From an uncultured Clostridia bacterium (GTDB lineage: Bacteria; Bacillota; Clostridia; TANB77; CAG-508), in NCBI GenBank assembly GCA_948585895.1, contig CAPBNZ010000021.1, positions 1-6,351 of the forward strand: a DNA stretch of 6,351 nucleotides, in the 5' to 3' direction. A program made the position numbers and the translations under genes. Position 1 is the first letter of the stretch; the number at the start of each line of letters is the position of its first letter. Under the pieces are notes generated by a model, which was given only the letters and a program-made list of their open reading frames with translations, ran no database searches and had not been told where the DNA came from. This document shows positions 1 to 5,819 of this stretch, one piece after another.

Positions 1-5
1 AAAAG

Positions 6-671
6 ATGGAAGAATGTAAAGTTTGTAATTTATATAATTTAAATGAGACAATAGCAAAAGATTTATTAGAGAAGGTAATTTATCCATGGGAGGCTCTTAG
101 TCAAATTGGTGATTTTATTTTGATGTTAGGTAATAAACTAGATTCTGAAAAATATGATAAGGTAGGGGAAGATGTGTGGATTGCTAAAAATGCCCAAATA
201 ATGCCAACAGCTTATATCCAAGGACCAGCTATTATTGGAGAAAATGCCCAAATAAGACATGGTGCATTTATTCGTGGAAAAGCAATTATAGGAGAAGGAG
301 CGGTTGTAGGAAATTCAACAGAATTAAAAAATGTTATCTTATTTAATAAAGTGCAAGTTCCACATTATAATTATGTAGGAGATTCCATATTAGGATATAA
401 AGCCCATATGGGAGCAGGCTCTATTACTTCTAATGTGAAGTCAGATAAGAAATTAGTAGTGGTAAAAAATGGAAAAGAACAAATGGAAACAGGAATTAAA
501 AAAGTTGGAGCAATGCTTGGAGATGAAGTAGAAGTTGGATGTGGTACGATATTAAATCCAGGAACAATTGTTGGAAAAAATTCAAATATTTATCCACTAT
601 GTTCTGTTAGAGGAGTGGTACCAGAAAATAGTATTTACAAAAATGAAAAGCAAATTGTGAAAAAAAGATAA
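6..671 (+). CDS. GlmU-like left-handed beta-helix (hexapeptide repeat) acyltransferase, stand-alone
   Basis: The 221-residue product has an alpha-helical N-terminal part (about residues 1-55) followed by imperfect hexapeptide repeats (about 57-205, e.g. VWIAKNAQI, AIIGENAQI, AIIGEGAVVG) that should form a left-handed beta-helix. Residues 119-144 (PHYNYVGDS then MGAGSITSN) match the acetyltransferase half of GlmU, where the H-x2-Y-x-G-D stretch carries the catalytic histidine; His120 is the likely equivalent. The uridylyltransferase domain of full-length GlmU (about 450 residues) is absent. Clostridial relatives are commonly labelled UDP-N-acetylglucosamine pyrophosphorylase, but without a nucleotidyltransferase domain that name is doubtful. 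A cytoplasmic acyl transfer to a sugar or sugar phosphate is more likely; the substrate is unknown. The start is the first Met, which fits the expected N-terminus of this family, but only five bases lie upstream, so the ribosome binding site and promoter cannot be seen. The gene ends at a hairpin terminator. Confidence 0.85.
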   Translation: MEECKVCNLYNLNETIAKDLLEKVIYPWEALSQIGDFILMLGNKLDSEKYDKVGEDVWIAKNAQIMPTAYIQGPAIIGENAQIRHGAFIRGKAIIGEGAVVGNSTELKNVILFNKVQVPHYNYVGDSILGYKAHMGAGSITSNVKSDKKLVVVKNGKEQMETGIKKVGAMLGDEVEVGCGTILNPGTIVGKNSNIYPLCSVRGVVPENSIYKNEKQIVKKR

Positions 672-675
672 AAAA

Positions 676-727
676 GAAACCATATCAATTATGCTAAAGC
701 AACATAATTGATATGATTTCTTTTTTT
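676..727. terminator. Bidirectional intrinsic terminator between convergent genes
   Basis: A perfect 13-bp stem pairs 681-693 (CATATCAATTATG) with 703-715 (CATAATTGATATG) around a 9-nt loop. After one mismatch, GAAA at 676-679 pairs with TTTC at 717-720 (the outermost pair is G676-C720). A T-run follows on the + strand (721-727), and the A-run at 671-675 supplies the T-run on the - strand. It starts five bases after the GlmU-like stop codon and ends one base before the stop of the minus-strand gene, so it can end transcription from both sides. Confidence 0.9.
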
Positions 728-728
728 A

Positions 729-1103
729 CTACATAGATTGATTTCCAGGAATGAAGTAATCAACTACACCATAGATTAAAGCACCAATAATGGCAGCCAT
801 CCAAGATATGGAATATCCTGCTACAAAAAATTGTGTTACATATAAAACAATAGCTGCTAATGCAAAACCTACAAATCCCTTACCAAAAGGACTAGCATGT
901 AAGCCAGTAAATTTGATAACTAAATAATCAATTATTGTTAGGACGATTGCAGCAATTGCTAAAGTCCAAAAACTATTAATTGTAAATCCAGGTGTAAAGA
1001 ATGCAGTAATTGCTAATACGACAGCGGAAGCAACTAATCTACCAATTATTTGCCAAACACTAGAAGTACCGCCTTTTACTTGACTTCCTTGAGCTTCTGA
1101 CAT
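729..1103 (-). CDS. Small four-helix membrane protein, phage-holin-family-IV / YvlD type
   Basis: The 124-residue protein has a short polar N-terminus (1-14) and four predicted membrane helices at about 16-36, 44-65, 74-95 and 98-117. It fits the family annotated as 'phage holin family 4' (Pfam Phage_holin_4_2), which includes Bacillus subtilis YvlD, a chromosomal envelope-stress protein. The family name reflects topology, not proven lysis activity, and no endolysin or other phage gene is nearby. The two halves look duplicated: FFTPGFTIN...TIIDYLVI (35-63) resembles FFVAGYSIS...GVVDYFIP (92-119). The start is well fixed: a TAAGGAGGT Shine-Dalgarno (complement of 1111-1119) sits 7 nt before the ATG. 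The gene is monocistronic as far as can be seen, and no convincing promoter was found upstream. Function is unknown; a role in membrane integrity is inferred from the family only. Confidence 0.85.
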   Translation of the reverse strand: MSEAQGSQVKGGTSSVWQIIGRLVASAVVLAITAFFTPGFTINSFWTLAIAAIVLTIIDYLVIKFTGLHASPFGKGFVGFALAAIVLYVTQFFVAGYSISWMAAIIGALIYGVVDYFIPGNQSM

Positions 1104-1267
1104 AAGTCTAACCTCCTTAGAATAAAAATTTCTTCATGTAAATTTTTTAAGGTTACAACATTATTATTCTCAAAAAAAAAAAAATTATTCAAAAAAATAC
1201 GTATAAGAAAGTTAAAATTTGTAAAAAATAAAATTAAAAAGTAAAAGAAGAAAAAGTGGGTGGATTG

Positions 1268-1942
1268 ATGTTAATTACATTTTTTAGAGCCATTATTTTA
1301 TATATTATTGTTCTAATTGTTATGAGATTGATGGGGAAAAGAGAAATTGGGCAATTACAACCTTTTGAATTAGCTATTTCTATTATGATAGCAGATTTGG
1401 CTTCCATACCAATGACAGAAATAGGAATTCCAATTTCAAATGGAGTTATTCCTATTTTAGGACTTTTGGTCATGCATTTGACTATCTCTGTTATTAATAT
1501 GAAAAGCTTAAAAGCAAGAGAAATAATATGTGGAAAACCTAATATTTTAATCTATCGAGGAAAAATTAATGAAAAAGCATTAAGAAAAGAAAGATTTACC
1601 ATCAATGAACTAGAAGAAAGATTAAGAGGAAATAATGTAGTAAATTTGGGAGATGTAGAGTATGCTATATTAGAAACAAGTGGACAAGTCACAGTAATTC
1701 AAAAGCCAGAAAAGAGAACAACGATACCAGAAGATTTTCAAATTAAACCAGAATATGAAGGAATTCCATATGATTTGGTAATTGACGGAAAAATTATGGA
1801 AAAGAATTTAAAAGCAATAGGAAAAAATTATGCCTGGCTTAAAAATCAAGTGGAAAAATTTAATATAAAGCCAGAGGAAGCTTTAGTAGTAACAGTAGAT
1901 GGAAAGGGACAGATTTTCTGCCAGAAAAAAGAAGAAGCTTAA
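1268..1942 (+). CDS. DUF421 (YetF-like) membrane protein
   Basis: The N-terminus has three hydrophobic segments (about residues 4-21, 32-49 and 54-78 from this start). The first loop carries the family hallmark MRLMGKREIGQLQPFEL, and IMIADLASIPM follows. A soluble C-terminal part (about 80-224) holds the two small alpha/beta repeats typical of DUF421, including LEERLRGNNVVNLGDVEYAILE. The length (224 residues) matches YetF (about 230). DUF421 proteins in Bacillus, including YetF and the spore protein 2Duf, have been linked to the spore inner membrane and wet-heat resistance; no enzymatic activity is established. Start choice: an in-frame GTG at 1256 would add four residues, but ATG 1268 is preferred because family members begin just before the first helix. 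Neither start has a strong Shine-Dalgarno (GGTGG just before 1268; AGAAG before 1256). It is followed after 92 bp, with no terminator seen, by a DUF4363 gene and is probably cotranscribed with it. Confidence 0.88.
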   Translation: MLITFFRAIILYIIVLIVMRLMGKREIGQLQPFELAISIMIADLASIPMTEIGIPISNGVIPILGLLVMHLTISVINMKSLKAREIICGKPNILIYRGKINEKALRKERFTINELEERLRGNNVVNLGDVEYAILETSGQVTVIQKPEKRTTIPEDFQIKPEYEGIPYDLVIDGKIMEKNLKAIGKNYAWLKNQVEKFNIKPEEALVVTVDGKGQIFCQKKEEA

Positions 1943-2034
1943 GAGAGGGCATTTTAAATTAATCTTAAAAGAAAATTAAGGCAATGTTGTTAACTTAAGG
2001 GGAGAATACTAAAAAAATAAATGGGAGTTTTAAG

Positions 2035-2424
2035 ATGTTAAAAGAAAGTATTATTTGTATTATTATTGTGATTGCTATCATTTTTGGAAATAATACAACA
2101 CAAAATTATACGAAAGAATCAGTAAGCCAATTATCCAGTGGACTTATGACACTAAGAGGAAAGTTAGAACAAGACGAAGTGAAAAATGAGAAGGTACGAG
2201 ATGAAATAGAAGCAATTTATAAACAGTGGGAAGAAAGACATGATAAGTTAGCTTATTTCATTGAACATGATGAATTAGAAAAAGTTGAGACAGAATTAAT
2301 TGCTATAAAAAGTTATATAGAGACACAAGATTACGAAGAATCCATTAGTGAACTAGATAAAAGTGTTTTTATTTTGAAACATATTGAGGATAAATATGCA
2401 TTTAATTTGCAAAATGTATTTTAA
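2035..2424 (+). CDS. Membrane-anchored DUF4363 family protein
   Basis: The 129-residue protein has one N-terminal hydrophobic segment (about residues 4-17, IICIIIVIAIIFG) followed by a charged, helical, Glu/Lys-rich region (about 30-125) that probably forms a helical bundle or coiled coil outside the membrane. No signal-peptidase or lipobox site is evident, so it is likely an N-terminally anchored protein facing the cell surface. Size, layout and the W-x-E-x-H-D-K-L-A-Y-F-I-E-H-x-E-like stretch (residues 66-79, WEERHDKLAYFIEH) fit DUF4363. From memory, this family is often found beside DUF421 genes in Clostridia, as here, which suggests a shared membrane role. The start is supported by GGGAG at 2023-2027, 7 nt before the ATG. 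The coding region ends 8 bp before a long inverted repeat. Function is unknown. Confidence 0.8.
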   Translation: MLKESIICIIIVIAIIFGNNTTQNYTKESVSQLSSGLMTLRGKLEQDEVKNEKVRDEIEAIYKQWEERHDKLAYFIEHDELEKVETELIAIKSYIETQDYEESISELDKSVFILKHIEDKYAFNLQNVF

Positions 2425-2432
2425 AAAGAGTT

Positions 2433-2525
2433 AAAAAATAAGTTACATCCCATGTCTTCTGTTCAAGGGAACAAATATGATTTTTTATACCTTGAACAGA
2501 AGACATGGGATGTAACTTATTTTTT
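2433..2525. terminator. Long perfect inverted repeat (36-bp arms) acting as convergent terminator
   Basis: Positions 2433-2468 are exactly complementary in reverse to 2490-2525, giving a 36-bp perfect stem with a 21-nt loop. The outer six base pairs are A-T, so both strands have a T-run at the end of the stem (+ strand 2520-2525; - strand complement of 2433-2438). It occupies almost the whole gap between two convergent stop codons (2424 and 2538), so it should terminate both. The stem is far longer than a usual intrinsic terminator. Each arm also contains a small palindrome, ACAT-CCC-ATGT (2445-2455 on the left), flanked by AAG and CTT, which suggests it began as a repeat element. Confidence 0.85.
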
Positions 2526-2537
2526 GATTTTTTGAAA

Positions 2538-4925
2538 TTAATCCTTTTTATTAATTTCAGCATATTTTTTTAATTTTTCATAAACTAAATAATTAATAGT
2601 ACCAGCTGGAAAATGTCCATCACGGTCTTTTTTACCTGCTGGAACACCAGTTAGAACTTCAATTCCCTCTTCTATTGTTGAAACAGAATAGATATGGAAT
2701 TGTTTATTTTTTACAGCATTTACAACTTCATCTGATAATTGTAGATTTTCAATATTTTGTATTGGTATCATAACACCATGAGAACCATCTAAACCTCGCA
2801 TTTTACAAATTTGAAAAAATCCCTCAATTTTTTCATTGACACCACCAATTGGTTGGATTTGACCTTTTTGATTTACAGAACCTGTAACAGCAATTGACTG
2901 GTTAATTGGTATACCAGATAAACTAGATAACAGTCCATATAATTCTGTACTAGAAGCACTATCACCATCAACACCATTATATAATTGTTCAAAACAAATA
3001 CTTGCTGTTAAGCATAAAGGAATATCTTGTGCAAACATTTCGCCTAAATAACCAGTTAAAATTAAAACACCTTTAGAATGAGAAGGTCCAGAGATTTCTA
3101 CTTCTCTTTCAATATTGACAATACCACTTTTTCCAGTATAGGTGTTGACCGTAATTTTTACAGGCTTTCCAAAAGTATAGTCTCCAATTGTCATGACTGT
3201 TAAACCATTTAATTCACCAACTTGTGAACCAGAAGTATTAATTAAAAGTGAGTTTTGTTTTATCATTTCTAAATATTTAGTGTCATATTTTTTGATTCTT
3301 TCAATTCGTTCTTCCAAAGCTTTATCAATAAATTTGCTAGTTACCACTTTAGATTTTGAAAGTTTTGCCCAAGTAGCAGCTTCTCCTACTACTTGTGTCA
3401 AATTATCAAATCGAGTAGAAACCTTATGATGACTACCTGCTAATTTTGAGGCGTATTCTACTAAACGAGCCATTCCAGATTTATCTAAATGAGGCAATTG
3501 TTCATGTTCGCAAAAGCCATGAACAATTTGAGATAATTTTTGAAGATTTTCTGAGTTAATTAAGGCATCATCTTCAAATTCAACTTTTATTTTAAACAAT
3601 TTCCTAAAATCAGAATCCATTGATAAAAGTGTTTGATAAATATTGGCATTTCCAATTAAAATAACTTTCAAATTTAAAGGAATAGGTTCAGGTTTTAAAG
3701 AAATTAAAACCATGGAAGAGCGTTGGTCTACAGCATTTTCAATACTTAATTCTTTTACTCTTAAAGCTTTTTTTAAAGCTTCATAACACATATTGTTAGC
3801 AAGCAAATCTTTCGCCTGAAAAATAATGTAACCACCATTAGCACGTTGCATTAGACCAGGTTTTAACATAGTATGATCTGTTTTTAAAGATCCATAATAA
3901 TTTTCGTATTCTAGGGAACCGAAAATATTATGATAAGAATAATTGGAATCCATAATAACAGGAGCACCTTCACGATTGGAATTATCAATGAATAAATTAA
4001 CACGGTAATTTAAACAAGGATCTACTTTTTTTGTATTAGGAGCTTGTTGAGGTTGTTGTGGTGCATTTGTTTCGTTTTCTAAAAAAGAAGGTATATTTTT
4101 TAGTACATCTTGTTTTACATCATTTAAAAAATGGTTAATTTTTTTATTTCTTTTATATTTAGATTTTAAGAAATTAATATGAGCATTTACAGTAAGTAGT
4201 GCAACATTAGATTGCCACTCTGAAATTTTTTTATCGGATTGACGCTCAATTTCTTTAATTTGATTAATTACTTCCATAATTTGTTCTTGTACTAACACAG
4301 ATTTTTCTTCATATTCTTGTTTAATGGTTTCATCTAATTTTTCAAATTCTTCTTCCTCAATAGCCTTGCCTTCTACAACTGGCATCATATAAATTCCATT
4401 TTGAGCAGCTTTTACTTGAAAATTATATTTTGAGGCTTTCTGGTTTAATTTATCTAATAGAGCAGAACGTTTTACTTCAAATTCCTGTTTAATCAATGAT
4501 TTTTCTTTTTCAAAATCGTCATTATTGAAGGTTTTTTGGATATCTTTTCGAATTTCTTTAATAAAACCATCCATAGAATCTTTAAATTCTCTTCCTTGAC
4601 CAGCTGGCAATTCTACAGCAATTGGTTCATTTGGAATTTCAAAATTATAAATATAACACCAATCAGAAGGTGTTTTCTTTTTAGGAGCTATCTTTTCTAA
4701 ATAATTTTTAGTATACATTGTTTTACCAACACCACTTGGTCCTTCTAAATATAAGTTATAGCCTTTTACATCTACCTGTAGACCAAATTCTAATGCCTTA
4801 ATTCCACGGTCTTGCCCAATTCCAGATTGAATTGGCTCTAAATCTTCAGTAGTATCGAATTTAAATAGATTCATATCACAGGTCATTTTCAAATCTTTAT
4901 CACTTAATTCATTTTTGTTTTTCAT
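2538..4925 (-). CDS. Lon-family ATP-dependent protease with AAA_32-type ATPase domain
   Basis: The 795-residue protein is a complete protease of the Lon-like branch that lacks the classical Lon substrate-binding N-domain. Domains in order: N-terminal segment (1-35); start of the ATPase with Walker A GPSGVGKT (62-69); a long charged helical/coiled-coil insert (about 113-280); a Pro/Gln-rich linker (287-297); the rest of the ATPase with a Walker B-like GGYIIFQAKDLL (364-375), sensor-1 region ILIGNANIY (422-430) and DSDFRKLFKIKVEF (437-450); a helical lid (about 455-545); and the Lon proteolytic domain (about 565-765). The catalytic Ser-Lys dyad is visible: Ser656 in DGDSASSTEL and Lys699 in GGVNEKIEGFF. 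The Walker B lacks the usual paired acidic residues, which I believe is common in this branch (compare E. coli YcbZ/LonH). It is cytosolic with no signal peptide and probably acts in protein quality control; substrates are unknown. The start is supported by GGAGGA (complement of 4931-4936), 5 nt upstream. It appears monocistronic and lies between two long inverted repeats. The lonB and lonC labels are used inconsistently, so no symbol is given. Confidence 0.93.
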   Translation of the reverse strand: MKNKNELSDKDLKMTCDMNLFKFDTTEDLEPIQSGIGQDRGIKALEFGLQVDVKGYNLYLEGPSGVGKTMYTKNYLEKIAPKKKTPSDWCYIYNFEIPNEPIAVELPAGQGREFKDSMDGFIKEIRKDIQKTFNNDDFEKEKSLIKQEFEVKRSALLDKLNQKASKYNFQVKAAQNGIYMMPVVEGKAIEEEEFEKLDETIKQEYEEKSVLVQEQIMEVINQIKEIERQSDKKISEWQSNVALLTVNAHINFLKSKYKRNKKINHFLNDVKQDVLKNIPSFLENETNAPQQPQQAPNTKKVDPCLNYRVNLFIDNSNREGAPVIMDSNYSYHNIFGSLEYENYYGSLKTDHTMLKPGLMQRANGGYIIFQAKDLLANNMCYEALKKALRVKELSIENAVDQRSSMVLISLKPEPIPLNLKVILIGNANIYQTLLSMDSDFRKLFKIKVEFEDDALINSENLQKLSQIVHGFCEHEQLPHLDKSGMARLVEYASKLAGSHHKVSTRFDNLTQVVGEAATWAKLSKSKVVTSKFIDKALEERIERIKKYDTKYLEMIKQNSLLINTSGSQVGELNGLTVMTIGDYTFGKPVKITVNTYTGKSGIVNIEREVEISGPSHSKGVLILTGYLGEMFAQDIPLCLTASICFEQLYNGVDGDSASSTELYGLLSSLSGIPINQSIAVTGSVNQKGQIQPIGGVNEKIEGFFQICKMRGLDGSHGVMIPIQNIENLQLSDEVVNAVKNKQFHIYSVSTIEEGIEVLTGVPAGKKDRDGHFPAGTINYLVYEKLKKYAEINKKD

Positions 4926-4980
4926 TTGTTTCCTCCAAAATTTTTTTCTTAGTATATCCAGTTTAGCTTATTTTATATTA

Positions 4981-5010
4981 GTTATAAAAAAAAGTAAAGA
5001 AAAAATTGAA
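4981..5010 (-). promoter_or_regulatory. Candidate promoter of the Lon-family protease gene (weak)
   Basis: On the minus strand, TTCAAT (complement of 5005-5010) and TATAAC (complement of 4981-4986) are separated by 18 bp, about 55 bp before the protease start codon. The -10 matches the sigma-A consensus at 5 of 6 positions but the -35 matches at only 3 of 6. The region is so A+T-rich that chance matches are likely. A second -10-like TATACT (complement of 4951-4956) has no matching -35. Confidence 0.3.
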
Positions 5011-5022
5011 AAAAAACAAAAG

Positions 5023-5056
5023 ATGAAACAAGAGGGACAGGTCTTCAATGTTTCAT
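5023..5056 (+). repeat. REP-like imperfect palindrome, left unit
   Basis: This 34-base unit is symmetric about a central AG: an 8-bp outer stem ATGAAACA/TGTTTCAT, a 3-base mismatched bulge (AGA opposite CAA), two G-T wobble pairs, and GAC/GTC around the centre. An outer stem with an internal bulge is the usual architecture of REP sequences. The identical unit recurs inverted at 5101-5134. Confidence 0.65.
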
Positions 5057-5100
5057 TTTATTTACTAGGTAGTAATTTCTAATTATTATTTTATATAAAA

Positions 5101-5134
5101 ATGAAACATTGAAGACCTGTCCCTCTTGTTTCAT
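5101..5134 (-). repeat. REP-like imperfect palindrome, right unit (inverted copy)
   Basis: This is the exact reverse complement of the unit at 5023-5056, with no base differences. Because the two copies are identical, the element is either young or kept identical by pairing, gene conversion or selection. Confidence 0.65.
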
Positions 5135-5174
5135 CTTTTTAACTGAACGAGCTGTCCAAATAACATAAAAACTA

Positions 5175-5203
5175 TTGCAAAAAAATAGAATAAACTATAT
5201 AAT
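5175..5203 (+). promoter_or_regulatory. Sigma-A promoter of the TetR-ligase operon
   Basis: TTGCAA (-35, 5175-5180) and a perfect TATAAT (-10, 5198-5203) are separated by exactly 17 bp. Transcription should start near 5210, leaving a leader of about 40 nt before the TetR start codon at 5250. It is the best promoter match in the window. Confidence 0.85.
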
Positions 5204-5206
5204 AGT
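5194..5206. promoter_or_regulatory. Candidate operator overlapping the -10 box
   Basis: ACTAT-ATA-ATAGT is a perfect 5-bp inverted repeat with a 3-bp centre that covers the -10 box of the TetR promoter. Its position is right for autorepression by the downstream TetR protein. It is short and A+T-rich, so it may be chance, and no second copy was found. Confidence 0.3.
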
Positions 5207-5249
5207 AACAATTATGAATTAAAATAGACTTAGGAAGGATGTTAAAAAT

Positions 5250-5819
5250 ATGAATAAAACAAAAAGAAAAATATTTGAAACATCGATGAAACTATTTGCT
5301 GAAAAAGGATATGATGCTACTAGCATTGAAGAAATAACAGCAACAGTAGGAGTAGCGAAGGGAACGCTATACTATCATTTTTCTAGTAAAGAGGAAATCT
5401 TTAATTTTTTAGTAGAAGAAGGAATAAAACTTTTACAAAACAGTATTGATATTAAAACTGCTAAATTTACTAATTATATTGATAAAATTAAAGCGATTGT
5501 ATTAATCCAAATAAAAATTGTAGCAAAATATGAAGACTTAATTACTATTTTGTTATCACAATTCTGGGGGAATGAAGCAAGAAATCAGAAGTGCCAAAAA
5601 AATATTTTAGGATATGTTAACAAAATAGAAAATATAGTAGCAGAAGGAATACAAGTAGGGCAAATAAAACAAGGAAATCCACAAGCAATTGCTTCTGAAA
5701 TCTATGGATTAATTTGTTCAAGTTTAGTGTACAAAGCAAGAAGTAAAGAGGAAATAGATATCATGAAATTGTTTAAAGAATTTGAAAATACAGTAATAGA
5801 GGGGTTGAAAGTAAAATGA
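5250..5819 (+). CDS. TetR/AcrR-family transcriptional regulator
   Basis: The 189-residue protein begins with a typical TetR DNA-binding domain: helix 1 (about 3-18, KTKRKIFETSMKLFAEKG), then YDATSIEEITATVGVAKGTLYYHFSSKEEIF (21-51), where VAKGTLYYHF contains the recognition helix. The rest (about 55-189) is the divergent all-helical ligand-binding and dimerisation domain, so the ligand cannot be read from sequence. The start is supported by AGGAAGG (5232-5238), 11 nt before the ATG. A near-consensus promoter lies upstream. The stop codon overlaps the start of an AMP-binding ligase gene (ATGA at 5816-5819), which implies one operon and coupled translation. It probably represses its own operon and may sense a fatty acid or acyl-CoA, as TetR regulators of lipid genes such as FadR of Bacillus do; this is inference from context. 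Confidence 0.92.
   Translation: MNKTKRKIFETSMKLFAEKGYDATSIEEITATVGVAKGTLYYHFSSKEEIFNFLVEEGIKLLQNSIDIKTAKFTNYIDKIKAIVLIQIKIVAKYEDLITILLSQFWGNEARNQKCQKNILGYVNKIENIVAEGIQVGQIKQGNPQAIASEIYGLICSSLVYKARSKEEIDIMKLFKEFENTVIEGLKVK

Larger units (their letters stand above)
5018..5139. repeat. Long perfect inverted repeat (42-bp arms), probable REP/MITE-like element
   Basis: Positions 5018-5059 are the exact reverse complement of 5098-5139, with a 38-nt A+T-rich loop (5060-5097). It lies between two divergent genes, so no annotated coding region reads into it as a terminator. Each arm is itself an imperfect palindrome with outer ATGAAACA/TGTTTCAT stems, so the whole is two REP-like units facing each other, a BIME-like layout. 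There is no transposase inside and no clear target-site duplication at the edges, which are runs of A and T. Firmicute repeats with GTTTCA ends and GTCCC cores are often tied to IS200/REP-associated tyrosine transposases; that link here is inferred from sequence style only. Confidence 0.85.

Noticed and set aside
729..1103. Phage remnant suggested by the holin family name
   Set aside because: There is no endolysin, structural or integrase gene nearby, and the family includes ordinary chromosomal proteins such as YvlD.
1120..1255. Promoters for the divergent YvlD-type and DUF421 genes
   Set aside because: Several A+T-rich hexamers resemble -10 boxes (e.g. TATAAG 1202-1207, TAAAAT 1213-1218), but none pairs with a convincing -35 at 16-18 bp. 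The 13-base A-run at 1172-1184 makes chance matches likely.
1234..1473. Minus-strand open frame of 79 codons
   Set aside because: It lies opposite the well-supported DUF421 gene, shows no recognisable domain, and its frame is explained by the A+T-rich membrane-segment codons on the other strand.
2021..2041. Six-codon leader-like frame (MGVLRC) overlapping the DUF4363 start, with AAGGGGAG upstream at 1997-2004
   Set aside because: The Shine-Dalgarno-like site is 16 nt from this ATG, too far, and the peptide has no attenuation-type codon run. GGGAG at 2023-2027 better serves the ATG at 2035.
3193..3429. Plus-strand open frame of 78 codons
   Set aside because: It is antisense inside the Lon-family protease gene, with no ribosome binding site or recognisable product.
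5018..5139. CRISPR-like repeat pair
   Set aside because: The two units are inverted, not direct, there are only two, and a single A+T-rich loop separates them.
5018..5139. Insertion sequence
   Set aside because: No transposase or any substantial open frame lies between the arms, and no target-site duplication is visible; at most it is a non-autonomous element.
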